A DNA stretch of 64,000 nt, from NCBI GenBank assembly GCA_965247225.1, contig CBDFGT010000014.1:1-64000 (forward strand), written 5' to 3'. The DNA comes from CBDFGT01 sp965247225. GTDB lineage: Bacteria; Pseudomonadota; Alphaproteobacteria; Rhizobiales; Rhizobiaceae. The notes below the pieces were generated by a model. The model worked only from the letters and a program-made list of their open reading frames with translations. It was not told the DNA's origin and ran no database searches. A program made the position numbers and the translations under genes. Within the stretch, counting starts at the first letter, position 1, and every line of letters begins with the position of its first letter. This document shows, piece by piece, positions 26,714-34,844 of the stretch.

Positions 26714-27247
26714 TTACATTGTGTCTGACACTTCACCTTTCAAGGCAACGGGCAAGATGTGGGCAACATGGCCTGTTGCTTCCAGAAATTTTACCAGATC
26801 GATAGACCTGACAGAGGTTGTGGCATTGTTTTCCAGCGGATGGCAATTGATGATCTCATTGTCCATCAAGCCGGAATCCAGAATAATTTTTACCGCATGA
26901 CCCGTATCATTGATAGCACCGAACGCTGTCACAGACCCGGGAATGACACCCAGATAATCCATCAGTTTTTCCGGCTTGCCAAAGGAAACCTTGCTGGCGG
27001 CGCCAATCCGTGTGTGGACCGTTTTCAGATCCACCACGGCATTTTCTTCCACTGTCAGCAAGAAGAACTGGTCTTTCCTGTCCTTCACAAACAGGTTCTT
27101 TGTATGCGCTCCGGGAATTTCATCCCGCAATGCCACGGATTCCGCAACGGTAAAGACAGGCGCATGCTGTCTGGTTTTGTGTGCAATGCCCAGTCTGTCG
27201 AGAAAGGCAAACAGATCGGCTGGTGTTTTTGGCGTGCGGTTCGTCAT
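26714..27247 (-). CDS. YbaK/ProX-type prolyl-tRNA editing deacylase
   Basis: A 177-residue YbaK-fold protein with PADLFAFLDRLGIAHKT, a typical ProX N-terminus, then KNLFVKDRKDQFFLLTV with the catalytic-site lysine, and GSVTAFGAINDTGHAV with the conserved GxxxP-like loop region. Free-standing ProX proteins hydrolyse Ala-tRNA(Pro), guarding against mistranslation. The ATG at 27247 (MTNRTPKTP) is preferred to an earlier start with a poor leader. Confidence 0.87.
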   Translation of the reverse strand: MTNRTPKTPADLFAFLDRLGIAHKTRQHAPVFTVAESVALRDEIPGAHTKNLFVKDRKDQFFLLTVEENAVVDLKTVHTRIGAASKVSFGKPEKLMDYLGVIPGSVTAFGAINDTGHAVKIILDSGLMDNEIINCHPLENNATTSVRSIDLVKFLEATGHVAHILPVALKGEVSDTM

Positions 27248-27499
27248 GGAATAGTCCGTATTCTGGAGAGTGTTTCGTCTGGGGTGATAGGCCAGGCAGG
27301 CCCCTGTTGCAATCATGCCTGTTCAGCACGATCACAAAATAGGTCCGGAAATTCAGGGATTTGTAACAGATTTGCAAAAAATTTTGCTCCGGGTGAATTT
27401 TCCCGTTGCATTTGGAAATGGCTTGCGGCATACAGCGCTCGTTGCAGCCTGAAAGCTTCGACAGCAGAGGTCAATATTGCCCCGGACCACTGTGCATGA

Positions 27500-27574
27500 G
27501 CGGGTGTAGCTCAGGGGTAGAGCACAACCTTGCCAAGGTTGGGGTCGAGCGTTCGAATCGCTTCACCCGCTCCA
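27500..27574 (+). tRNA. tRNA-Gly (anticodon GCC)
   Basis: A complete cloverleaf can be drawn. The acceptor arm is GCGGGTG / CACCCGC, the D arm GCTC / GAGC, the anticodon stem CAACC / GGTTG with loop TTGCCAA, and the T arm GAGCG / CGCTT around TTCGAAT. CCA is encoded. The anticodon GCC reads glycine codons GGC and GGU. Confidence 0.97.
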
Positions 27575-27612
27575 GTTTTCCTGCAGAAAGTTTCGTTATA
27601 TTTCAAAATCGT

Positions 27613-27638
27613 GTTGTGCAGATGTTTACGTGTACAAC
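27613..27638. promoter_or_regulatory. Inverted repeat upstream of pncA, candidate operator
   Basis: GTTGTGCA (27613-27620) and TGTACAAC (27631-27638) form imperfect arms (7 of 8 pairs) with centres 18 bases apart, about 90 bases before pncA. The spacing suits a dimeric repressor. Confidence 0.35.
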
Positions 27639-27727
27639 CGGCATTAAAATCATATCCTGCATTTCCCATTGACGCAAACATGGCTCCCGTCCCATGATGG
27701 CATGCACATATACAGGAAGGATTTGAC

Positions 27728-28327
27728 ATGGCATCGGAAGCACTGATCGTGATTGATATGCAGAAGGATTTCTGCCCCGGTGGCGCACTGGCCGTTTCGG
27801 GCGGAAATGATATCGTTCCGGTCATCAACGATCTGATAGAAGGCCATGAGCATGTGGTGATGACGCAGGACTGGCACCCGTCCGGGCATTCCAGCTTTGC
27901 CTCCAGCCACAAGGGCTTGCAGCCATTCCAGACCATCACCATGCCCTATGGTATCCAGACCCTGTGGCCGGACCATTGCATTCAGGGAACAACAGGTGCA
28001 GATTTTCACGCCAACCTGATATGGACCAGGGCAGAACTGGTGATCCGCAAAGGTTTTAATCCGCACATCGACAGCTATTCGGCTTTTTTTGAAAATGACC
28101 GCACCACACCGACTGGTCTTTCTGGCTATCTTCGTGAGCGCGGCATCACCAAAATCACACTTTGCGGACTTGCCACCGATTTTTGCGTCGCCTATTCCGC
28201 CCTCGACGCGATAAAAAATGGTTTCGCTGCCACTCTTGTGCTCAAGGCCTGCCGTGGCATAAACATGGATGGATCAGAGGCCACAATGCTGGCCACAATG
28301 CAAAAGGCGGGCGTCACCATAGCCTGA
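27728..28327 (+). CDS. pncA: Nicotinamidase PncA
   Basis: A 199-residue cysteine hydrolase that converts nicotinamide to nicotinate for NAD salvage. IVIDMQKDFCPGGALAV holds the catalytic Asp, TQDWHPSGHSSF the metal-site His residues, and LCGLATDFCVAYSALDA the nucleophilic Cys. It is the first gene of a pncA-pncB pair, 15 bases apart, whose products act in sequence. Confidence 0.95.
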   Translation: MASEALIVIDMQKDFCPGGALAVSGGNDIVPVINDLIEGHEHVVMTQDWHPSGHSSFASSHKGLQPFQTITMPYGIQTLWPDHCIQGTTGADFHANLIWTRAELVIRKGFNPHIDSYSAFFENDRTTPTGLSGYLRERGITKITLCGLATDFCVAYSALDAIKNGFAATLVLKACRGINMDGSEATMLATMQKAGVTIA

Positions 28328-28342
28328 AGGACGGGAGGTCCA

Positions 28343-29647
28343 ATGGCCAAGAATGACATTGCCAGCAGGGTTTACAATCATGCCTGGAAGCTGGACCCCA
28401 TTATCCGCAGCCTGCTGGATACCGATTTCTACAAGCTGCTGATGTTGCAGATGATCTGGCGTCTGCATCCGGATGTCAATGTAACCTTCTCGCTTATCAA
28501 CCGTACCAGAACGGTCCGGCTGGCCGATGAGATTGATGAACAGGAATTGCGCGAACAGCTCGACCATGCACGTGAACTGCGCTTTACCAAGAAGGAAATG
28601 ATCTGGCTGGCCGGTAACACATTCTATGGCCGCTCGCAGATCTTTCATCCGGATTTTCTTGCCTGGCTCGCCGATTTTCAGCTGCCGGACTACCATCTTG
28701 AAAAGCATGAGGGCCAGTATGAGCTGACCTTTGCCGGAAACTGGGCGCAGACCACGATGTGGGAAATTCCGGCCCTTGCCATCATCAATGAATTGCGTTC
28801 ACGCTCGGCCATGAAAAATCTCGGCCAGTTCACGCTGGATGTGCTCTATGCCCGCGCCAAGGCCCGTATGTGGTCCAAGGTGGAACAGTTGCGCCAGTAT
28901 CCGGGTCTGAGGATCTCCGATTTCGGCACCCGCCGTCGCCATTCCTTCCTGTGGCAGCGCTGGTGTGTGGAAGCCCTGAAAGAAGGGATCGGCGATGCCC
29001 TGTCCGGCACCAGCAATGTCAAGCTGGCCATGGATACGGATCTGGAGGCGCTGGGTACCAATGCCCATGAATTGCCTATGGTGGCCGCAGCCCTTGCCGA
29101 AACCGACGAGGCACTGCTCCAGGCCCCCTACAAGGTTCTTCAGGACTGGAAGCAGCTCTATGCCGGCAACCTGCTGATTGTCCTGCCGGATGCCTTTGGA
29201 ACGGCCAGTTTCCTGCGCAATGCACCCGAATGGGTGGCAGACTGGACCGGGTTCCGGCCGGACAGTGCACCACCCGTCGAGGGCGGCGAAAAAATCATCG
29301 CCTGGTGGGAGAAAATGGGCCGCGATCCCCGCGAGAAACTGCTGATCTTTTCCGACGGCCTTGATGCGGATGCCATCATCAGGACGTACCGGCATTTTCA
29401 GGGCCGGGTGCGCCTGAGCTTTGGCTGGGGCACAAATCTCACCAATGATTTTGCAGGGTGCGCACCCACTGAAATTCTGGGCCTCAGCCCCATCTCCATT
29501 GTCTGCAAGGTGACGGAGGCCAATGGACGCCCGGCTGTCAAGCTCTCTGACAATCCCCACAAGGCAACGGGCGAGCCGGAGCAGGTGGAACGCTACCTTA
29601 AATTTTTCGGCACAGAAGATTTCGTCGCACAAAAAGTCACAGTCTGA
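28343..29647 (+). CDS. pncB: Nicotinate phosphoribosyltransferase PncB
   Basis: A 434-residue enzyme joining nicotinate to PRPP to give nicotinate mononucleotide. SLLDTDFYKLLMLQMIW at the start, FSDGLDADAI and SFGWGTNLTND near the C-terminus are the family's substrate-site motifs. The start follows GGGAGG. The stop codon TGA overlaps by two bases the left target duplication of the IS element that follows, so the insertion left the gene intact. NadD, which acts next in the pathway, is also in this window (37546-38175). Confidence 0.96.
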   Translation: MAKNDIASRVYNHAWKLDPIIRSLLDTDFYKLLMLQMIWRLHPDVNVTFSLINRTRTVRLADEIDEQELREQLDHARELRFTKKEMIWLAGNTFYGRSQIFHPDFLAWLADFQLPDYHLEKHEGQYELTFAGNWAQTTMWEIPALAIINELRSRSAMKNLGQFTLDVLYARAKARMWSKVEQLRQYPGLRISDFGTRRRHSFLWQRWCVEALKEGIGDALSGTSNVKLAMDTDLEALGTNAHELPMVAAALAETDEALLQAPYKVLQDWKQLYAGNLLIVLPDAFGTASFLRNAPEWVADWTGFRPDSAPPVEGGEKIIAWWEKMGRDPREKLLIFSDGLDADAIIRTYRHFQGRVRLSFGWGTNLTNDFAGCAPTEILGLSPISIVCKVTEANGRPAVKLSDNPHKATGEPEQVERYLKFFGTEDFVAQKVTV

Positions 29648-29654
29648 CACTACG
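29646..29654. repeat. Left 9-bp target-site duplication of the IS4-family element
   Basis: GACACTACG, identical to the copy at 30808-30816. The first two bases are the last two of the pncB stop codon. Confidence 0.95.
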
Positions 29655-30807
29655 CTTACCACCCCATGATTTTTAGCGATGCTGGTGTTTTGCAGGCTTG
29701 TGCGCATCTTATAAGTTCCCTCAGGCCCTGTTTGCACAGGGATAGCAGTGAGCGGGCATATTGTTTCAGGCTGCCATTTCGCTTTGTTTTTTTTGGATTA
29801 TTTGCCCATTTGCCACGGCCCATGTGAGCGCAATGGCGACAACCAGCATCATGCGAGAGATTCGCGCGGTCACCTGCAAATGGGTGTCCTGAAAGCGAAA
29901 GCCGCGGGTTTTGCAATCGGAAAACATTGGCTCTATGCTCCAGCGCAAGCCGTAATCCAAAACTTTTGTTCGTGTCGGCAGACAATCCATCGCGATGAAC
30001 CATGGTTCTTTGTGGCCTTTGTCGTGAACATAGCCGATATTGGTGATGGTTTTGCTCTTGCACAGGTCTGCGTCCATCAGCGCAGAAAGATTGAGGCGTG
30101 CCATGTCATCCACGCTGAGCTCCCCACCGTCATGCAGCAGCGTCAGATTGCCTTTCAGGCGAATTCTGTAATGAAATCCATGTGTTTGACAGGCCGAAAT
30201 CAGCTCGGGCGAACCAAAAAACCGGTCTGCAAGCACCAAAACCCCGGCACCCTCCGGTACGCAATTTTTGAGCCGCTGCAAAAGCGGCACATAGTCCTTG
30301 ATGGCTATATTGCCTTTGGTGGTTTTGACGCTCCAAAACAGCGGCAGCGCGCGCTCGCCAACCCGCGCTGACATCATGGCAATGGCGCGGCCTGCATCCA
30401 GCGATGTCTGGTCAAGGCTGATCACCAATATCTGGTTCTGTGCCGAAAGCGTTGATAATAAACGCTTTGTCATGACTTCCATTACCGCCATGTCATCAAT
30501 CGTCCCAGCGGATAAAAACCGCTCAATCCAGGCATAGCGCGATTCTGCCCGCGCCGTTTCAAGCGGCAACCGCGCCGCCAGCTCCATGGTGTTGCAACTG
30601 CGCGTCTCAACAACGCTGGCAACCATGATCGCCAATTTCTCGCGGGGATTCTTGTACATTGCCGGAAAAAGCTCCGCCAAATCCACCCCGATACATCCAG
30701 CCAAGTGCGCAACACTTCCCATCATCCAGCCTTTCCTGTCGTAAAAGACTGTTGAATCAAGGAATGGTTAACAGTGTCTTAACGCAATAAAAGCATGGGG
30801 TGGTAAG
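29655..30807 (-). mobile_element. Complete IS4-family insertion sequence
   Basis: A 1153-base element. The terminal inverted repeats at 29655-29674 and 30788-30807 share 18 of 20 bases, beginning CTTACCACCCCATG. It is flanked by perfect 9-base direct repeats GACACTACG (29646-29654 and 30808-30816), the target-site duplication. It carries one intact transposase gene. Perfect ends and duplication mean that insertion was recent. It lies between pncB and bfd, with the original pncB-bfd spacer split just after the pncB stop. Confidence 0.97.
29766..30725 (-). CDS. IS4-family transposase (DDE)
   Basis: A 319-residue DDE transposase with an RNase H-like fold. ISLDQTSLD holds the first Asp, VLADRFFGSPEL the second. 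YGLRWSIEPMFSDCK fits the IS4-family signature Y-(2)-R-(3)-E-(6)-K exactly, with the catalytic Glu. The frame is intact, so the element may still move. It fills most of the IS between the inverted repeats. Confidence 0.95.
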   Translation of the reverse strand: MMGSVAHLAGCIGVDLAELFPAMYKNPREKLAIMVASVVETRSCNTMELAARLPLETARAESRYAWIERFLSAGTIDDMAVMEVMTKRLLSTLSAQNQILVISLDQTSLDAGRAIAMMSARVGERALPLFWSVKTTKGNIAIKDYVPLLQRLKNCVPEGAGVLVLADRFFGSPELISACQTHGFHYRIRLKGNLTLLHDGGELSVDDMARLNLSALMDADLCKSKTITNIGYVHDKGHKEPWFIAMDCLPTRTKVLDYGLRWSIEPMFSDCKTRGFRFQDTHLQVTARISRMMLVVAIALTWAVANGQIIQKKQSEMAA

Positions 30808-30816
30808 GACACTACG
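30808..30816. repeat. Right 9-bp target-site duplication of the IS4-family element
   Basis: GACACTACG, identical to the left copy at 29646-29654. Confidence 0.95.
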
Positions 30817-30828
30817 ATATATTCTTGA

Positions 30829-30855
30829 CTCGCATTGTCACCTTTTGTATGCGAG
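30829..30855. promoter_or_regulatory. Inverted repeat before bfd, candidate iron-response operator
   Basis: CTCGCAT (30829-30835) and ATGCGAG (30849-30855) form perfect 7-base arms around 13 bases, 30 bases before the bfd ATG and overlapping a TTGACT -35-like hexamer (30826-30831). It does not match the Irr box or RirA box consensus I know. Confidence 0.4.
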
Positions 30856-30885
30856 AAAAACAAAGGCAAACAACGGATCGTCACC

Positions 30886-31197
30886 ATGCTGGTCTGCAGC
30901 TGCAATTATATTACCGATGCGGAAATCAGGGAGGTCATAAACGCCTTCCTTGAAGAGGATTGCTGGCAGTTGATTGTACCGCTCAAAGTATATCATGCCA
31001 TGAAAAAACGGGGCCGTTGCTGTGGCTGTTTCCCCAATGTCAGCGACCTGATCGTTTCCACAACCGCGGAATTTCATGCCCGCAGACTCTCACCTGAGAG
31101 TGATGTTGTCGTGCTGCTGGAACGCCTGAAAGAATATCAGGAACAACAAAGGAGAGAAGCCATTGAAAGGCGAGAAAAAAGTCATAGAGCGGCTTAA
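30886..31197 (+). CDS. bfd: Bacterioferritin-associated ferredoxin Bfd
   Basis: A 103-residue protein whose N-terminal 60 residues form the BFD [2Fe-2S] domain: MLVCSCNYITDAEIREV with two Cys and RGRCCGCFPN with the other pair. Bfd reduces the ferric core of bacterioferritin so iron can be released. The C-terminal tail of about 45 residues is charged and longer than in E. coli Bfd; its last 12 codons overlap the bfr start. The IS insertion lies just upstream of the predicted promoter. Confidence 0.9.
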   Translation: MLVCSCNYITDAEIREVINAFLEEDCWQLIVPLKVYHAMKKRGRCCGCFPNVSDLIVSTTAEFHARRLSPESDVVVLLERLKEYQEQQRREAIERREKSHRAA

Positions 31198-31648
31198 CGA
31201 GGCGCTTTTTTTGGAACTGGGTGCTGTCAACCAGTACTGGCTGCACTATCGTCTTCTGGAAGACTGGGGATACCAGAAACTGGCAAAGAAAGAGCGCGCT
31301 GAATCCATTGAGGAAATGCAGCACGCTGACAAAATCATAGCCCGCATTATTTTCCTTGAAGGCCATCCGAACCTGCAAAGCCTTGCGCCCTTGCGCATCG
31401 GCCAGACGGTGAAGGAAGTGCTGGAAGCCGACCTTGCCGGGGAATATGACGCCCGCACATCTTACAGGAAATCCCGCGAGATCTGCCTCGAACACGGTGA
31501 TTTTGTAACGATGAAACTGTTTGAGGAATTGCTTGCAGATGAGGAAGGCCACATCGACTTCCTGGAAACACAGCTTGAACTTCTCTCCAAGATCGGCGAG
31601 GCCCGTTACGGACAGCTCAATGCCGTATCAGCCGATGAGGCGGAATAA
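31163..31648 (+). CDS. bfr: Bacterioferritin Bfr
   Basis: A 161-residue ferritin with every canonical residue: ferroxidase ligands Glu18, Glu51, His54, Glu94, Glu127 and His130, and haem ligand Met52. It stores iron as a 24-mer. The start is a TTG at 31163: no ATG gives the family N-terminus, and AGGAGAG lies seven bases upstream. The gene begins inside bfd in a different frame (35-base overlap), so the two are translated as a coupled pair. Confidence 0.95.
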   Translation: MKGEKKVIERLNEALFLELGAVNQYWLHYRLLEDWGYQKLAKKERAESIEEMQHADKIIARIIFLEGHPNLQSLAPLRIGQTVKEVLEADLAGEYDARTSYRKSREICLEHGDFVTMKLFEELLADEEGHIDFLETQLELLSKIGEARYGQLNAVSADEAE

Positions 31649-31658
31649 AGCGCCAATT

Positions 31659-31704
31659 CCCCGGATTTGATTGTCCGCCCGGGCGGTTTCGGTCAAACCC
31701 GGGG
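31659..31704. terminator. Nested hairpin between convergent bfr and rppH
   Basis: Outer arms CCCCGGATTTGA (31659-31670) and TCAAACCCGGGG (31693-31704) pair at 11 of 12 positions. Inside lies the perfect palindrome CCGCCCGGGCGG (31675-31686). The site occupies the gap between two convergent stops and probably ends transcription from both sides, although neither side has a long T run. Confidence 0.5.
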
Positions 31705-31712
31705 ACGAGGCT

Positions 31713-32231
31713 TCATGCAAGATGCGTGAAAGCTGCCACCACTTTCAGATAGACCTCACGCTTGAACGGGACAATCAGATCCGGCAGTTCAGACATGGGT
31801 TTCCAGGCCCACTGGTCGAATTCCGCCTGATGTCCGCCCGGCGGCGGATCGATGGCAATCTCGTCTTCCGGCCCATTAAAACGAAAGGCAAACCAGCGCT
31901 GGGCCTGACCGCGATACTTGCCCTTCAACCCGGTACCAATGAGTTCCGCAGGCAGATCGTAATGGATCCATTCCGGTGCCTCGGCCAGCAATGTGCAGCT
32001 TTTCATGCCGGTTTCTTCGTAAAGCTCGCGCCAGGCGGCCTCCAGCGGCTCTTCGCCCCTGTCGATCCCGCCCTGTGGCATCTGCCAGAGCTGCGGCGAA
32101 CCGTCATATTCTGAATTTTCCAACGGAATACGCCGTCCGCACCAGACCAGACCGGCAGAATTCAGCACCATGATACCCACACAGGGGCGATAGGGCAGAT
32201 CTTCAGCCTTGATGGTTTTGCCTTTGCTCAT
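31713..32231 (-). CDS. rppH: RNA 5'-pyrophosphohydrolase RppH
   Basis: A 172-residue Nudix hydrolase that removes pyrophosphate from mRNA 5' ends and starts RNase E-dependent decay. The Nudix box GGIDRGEEPLEAAWRELYEE is complete, and VGIMVLNSAGLVWCGRR is typical of the RppH/NudH subfamily. The ATG overlaps the upstream deacetylase stop as ATGA. Confidence 0.94.
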   Translation of the reverse strand: MSKGKTIKAEDLPYRPCVGIMVLNSAGLVWCGRRIPLENSEYDGSPQLWQMPQGGIDRGEEPLEAAWRELYEETGMKSCTLLAEAPEWIHYDLPAELIGTGLKGKYRGQAQRWFAFRFNGPEDEIAIDPPPGGHQAEFDQWAWKPMSELPDLIVPFKREVYLKVVAAFTHLA

Positions 32232-33460
32232 CTATGCATCTCCTGTTGCTCTGCGGGTTCATTGGAAAGCGCAGAGACCCCTACAATTTCAACACCGCGC
32301 TTGGCCGCTTCGGCACTCCACTGGGCAATGGCGGCGACACTTTCATCGAAGGCAGAGGCCACGCCGATCGCGCTGCCTTTGGCATTGGCAATGCGCTCCA
32401 TCTCGTCCAGCTTGCGCAGGATTGCATCCTGGTTGACGGTCGTATCCAGTTGAACATCGGCAAAGGCATGCGGCATATCAATGGTCCTGGCAAGAGTACC
32501 CGACAGTGACTGTGCGGACGATCCGTCGTCCAGAAACAGCAGGCCGCGCTTGCCGATATCGCGCATCACCGGCTCCAGCGCATCGGGGTCAGACAGGAAT
32601 TTTCCACCCAGAAAATTCAATATTCCGGTGTAATTGGTAATCTGTCCCATGGCCTGATGCAGATTGGCAAGATTGGTTTTCGCATTCTTGCCGGTCAACA
32701 GGGTACCCGGACCGGGATCATTATCCGGATAATCAAACGGCTCCATCGGCACTTGCAGCAAAATTTCGTGGCCATTGCGCCGCGCCTCCTGCATCCAGCG
32801 CTGCAAGCTGTTGCCACTGGCCGCAAACGCAAGCGTTATCTCTTCCGGCAGATCCTTGATGGCATTCTGTGTCCCTGTCTGGCTCAGTCCCAGCCCGCCG
32901 ACAACAATTGCCACACGTGTTCCCCGCGCGCCCGACCAGGGTCTGGCATAATAATCCAGAGGTCTGAGGCCATCTGCACTGACAATGGGCAGACGCCCCT
33001 GATCGGAATCTTCAAGAAGCGCATCATTCGGCACACCGGCAAAGCGCGGATCTTCCCTCCGGCCCGCATCGGTCTGCAGCATAACCGGACCGTGATCTTC
33101 GCGGGTCTTCGGCGAATAGGTTGTCACGACATTGCCGTCATCGGTGATCGTCTGCCTGACATTTGCGCCGGATTTTCCGCCATCGGGCGTCAGGGCGGAT
33201 GGTGTCTCCCTGGCAGCATCAGGTAACACCTTATCCGCCAGGTGTTCCGTCTGGCCTGCCGTTGCCGGTTTGGCTGCAGGAGCAGCCGTCTGCAACGATG
33301 TGGGTGCCAGCGTGGCATAGATCGACAGCCCGAAAATACCACCGAGGAGGCAAAACGCCAAAAATCCGGTCAATATCCGGATTTCGGGTTTCACAGCGCG
33401 TTTGTGACCCGGCCTGCCAAGCGGCTTGTTGAGATCTGTCTCCAAGATCGAATGCCCCAA
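32228..33460 (-). CDS. Divergent polysaccharide deacetylase family protein (YibQ/DUF610)
   Basis: A 410-residue protein with one N-terminal membrane anchor (ILTGFLAFCLLGGIFGLSIY) and a long low-complexity linker. The C-terminal NodB-like barrel has RVAIVVGGLGLSQTGT, where other family members have an Asp in the first motif, and HEILLQVPMEPFDYPDNDPG. The family sits next to envC and ctpA in many bacteria and is likely periplasmic and cell-wall related. Deacetylase activity is uncertain because catalytic motifs are divergent. Confidence 0.87.
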   Translation of the reverse strand: MGHSILETDLNKPLGRPGHKRAVKPEIRILTGFLAFCLLGGIFGLSIYATLAPTSLQTAAPAAKPATAGQTEHLADKVLPDAARETPSALTPDGGKSGANVRQTITDDGNVVTTYSPKTREDHGPVMLQTDAGRREDPRFAGVPNDALLEDSDQGRLPIVSADGLRPLDYYARPWSGARGTRVAIVVGGLGLSQTGTQNAIKDLPEEITLAFAASGNSLQRWMQEARRNGHEILLQVPMEPFDYPDNDPGPGTLLTGKNAKTNLANLHQAMGQITNYTGILNFLGGKFLSDPDALEPVMRDIGKRGLLFLDDGSSAQSLSGTLARTIDMPHAFADVQLDTTVNQDAILRKLDEMERIANAKGSAIGVASAFDESVAAIAQWSAEAAKRGVEIVGVSALSNEPAEQQEMHR

Positions 33461-33489
33461 TCCCGGTCAAAAAATATCCCCGGACAAGC

Positions 33490-33517
33490 AGGCCGCTGCC
33501 TGTGCAGACAGCGGCCT
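33490..33517 (-). terminator. Hairpin directly after ctpA
   Basis: AGGCCGCTG (33490-33498) and CAGCGGCCT (33509-33517) form a perfect 9-base stem just past the ctpA stop. On the minus strand a run of T follows only after about 15 bases, so this may attenuate rather than end transcription into the deacetylase gene. Confidence 0.5.
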
Positions 33518-33521
33518 TTGA

Positions 33522-34844
33522 TTATTTCGAGGCCTTCATCCGTGTGGGATCAGCCGGGAAGGCAGGATCTTTTTTCACACCGCGCAGGAGATCGTAAGCG
33601 TAATTCAGCTGCACATCGTCCTTTGGATCCGGTGGCACATAGGCAATCGAGCCGGAACCTTCTTCGGTTTCGCTCTGGCCCTGAATATGGCCAGGCAGGC
33701 TGGATTCGCTCTCTGTTCCGATCTTGCCTTGCAATTCCGCAGGAACAGGCTCCTCCACCTTGATATCAGGTGTAATGCCGGTACCCTGGATCGAGCGGCC
33801 CGAAGGCGTGTAGTAGAGGGCTGTTGTCAGGCGCAGTGCGCCATTTTCACCCAGCGGAATAATGGTCTGGACGGAGCCCTTGCCGAAGGACCGGGTTCCC
33901 ACAATCGTTGCGCGTCCCAGATCCTGCAGCGCACCGCCGACAATTTCGGAAGCCGATGCAGAGCCGCCATTCATCAGCACGATAACCGGCTTGCCATCGG
34001 CCAGATCACCCGGCGTTGCGTTGAACCGGCGTGTTTCATTTTCGTTGCGACCACGGGTTGAAACCACTTCACCCTGGTTCAGGAACGCATCCGAAACATT
34101 GATCGCCTGGTCCAGAAGGCCGCCCGGATTGAGACGCAGATCCAGCACATAACCCTTCAGCTTGTCGGCAGGAATATCTTTCTTGATCTTTTCCATAGCC
34201 TTGTTCAGGTCATCAAAGGTCTTTTCGGTGAAAGAAATGATCCGCAAATATCCTATGTCACCCTCTACGCGGAATTTGACAGCCTGGACTGCAATAATTT
34301 CACGGGTCACGGTGATGTTCATCGGCTTGTCTGCACCCTTGCGCAGGATCGTCAGCTTGATCGGAGTGCCGACCTCGCCGCGCATTTTTTCAACAGCGTC
34401 CTGAAGTTTCAGGCCGCGCACCTGCTGGCCGTCAATTTCACTGATCAAATCACCCGACAACACACCGGCCTTGGCAGCAGGCGTATCGGCAATGGGGGTA
34501 ATGACCTTGATCAGGTCATCTTCCATGGTCACTTCAATGCCCAGACCGCCAAATTCACCCTTGGTCTGGGTGCGCATGTCCGCGGCATCCTTGGCATTCA
34601 TATAGCTGGAATGCGGGTCCAGCGATGTCAGCATGCCATTGATGGCATTTTCAATCAGCTTGTCATCCTGCGGCGGGGTTACGTATTGCGCACGGACACG
34701 TTCAAAAACATCACCGAAAATGGCCAGTTCCTTGTAGGTCGAAGACCCCGCAGCTTCTGCTGGAAGCGTTGCAGAATAAATGACGCTCATGGCGGTGGCA
34801 CCAAGAAGCACTCCAGCCAGAACCAGTGAAATCCTACGTATCAT
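33522..34844 (-). CDS. ctpA: Carboxy-terminal processing peptidase CtpA (S41)
   Basis: A 440-residue periplasmic serine protease. It has a signal or anchor at residues 1-32, a PDZ domain around 95-170, and the catalytic block NGGSASASE at 292-300 with the general-base Lys322 in SFGKGSVQT. The C-terminal tail is low-complexity. It trims cell-envelope proteins, among them cell-wall hydrolases. The ATG at 34844 overlaps the end of envC by 11 bases, which supports this start and a coupled envC-ctpA unit. Confidence 0.93.
   Translation of the reverse strand: MIRRISLVLAGVLLGATAMSVIYSATLPAEAAGSSTYKELAIFGDVFERVRAQYVTPPQDDKLIENAINGMLTSLDPHSSYMNAKDAADMRTQTKGEFGGLGIEVTMEDDLIKVITPIADTPAAKAGVLSGDLISEIDGQQVRGLKLQDAVEKMRGEVGTPIKLTILRKGADKPMNITVTREIIAVQAVKFRVEGDIGYLRIISFTEKTFDDLNKAMEKIKKDIPADKLKGYVLDLRLNPGGLLDQAINVSDAFLNQGEVVSTRGRNENETRRFNATPGDLADGKPVIVLMNGGSASASEIVGGALQDLGRATIVGTRSFGKGSVQTIIPLGENGALRLTTALYYTPSGRSIQGTGITPDIKVEEPVPAELQGKIGTESESSLPGHIQGQSETEEGSGSIAYVPPDPKDDVQLNYAYDLLRGVKKDPAFPADPTRMKASK

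Noticed and set aside
31163..31197. bfd/bfr overlap as a frameshift error
   Set aside because: Both frames are complete with canonical residues, and bfr has its own TTG and ribosome site.
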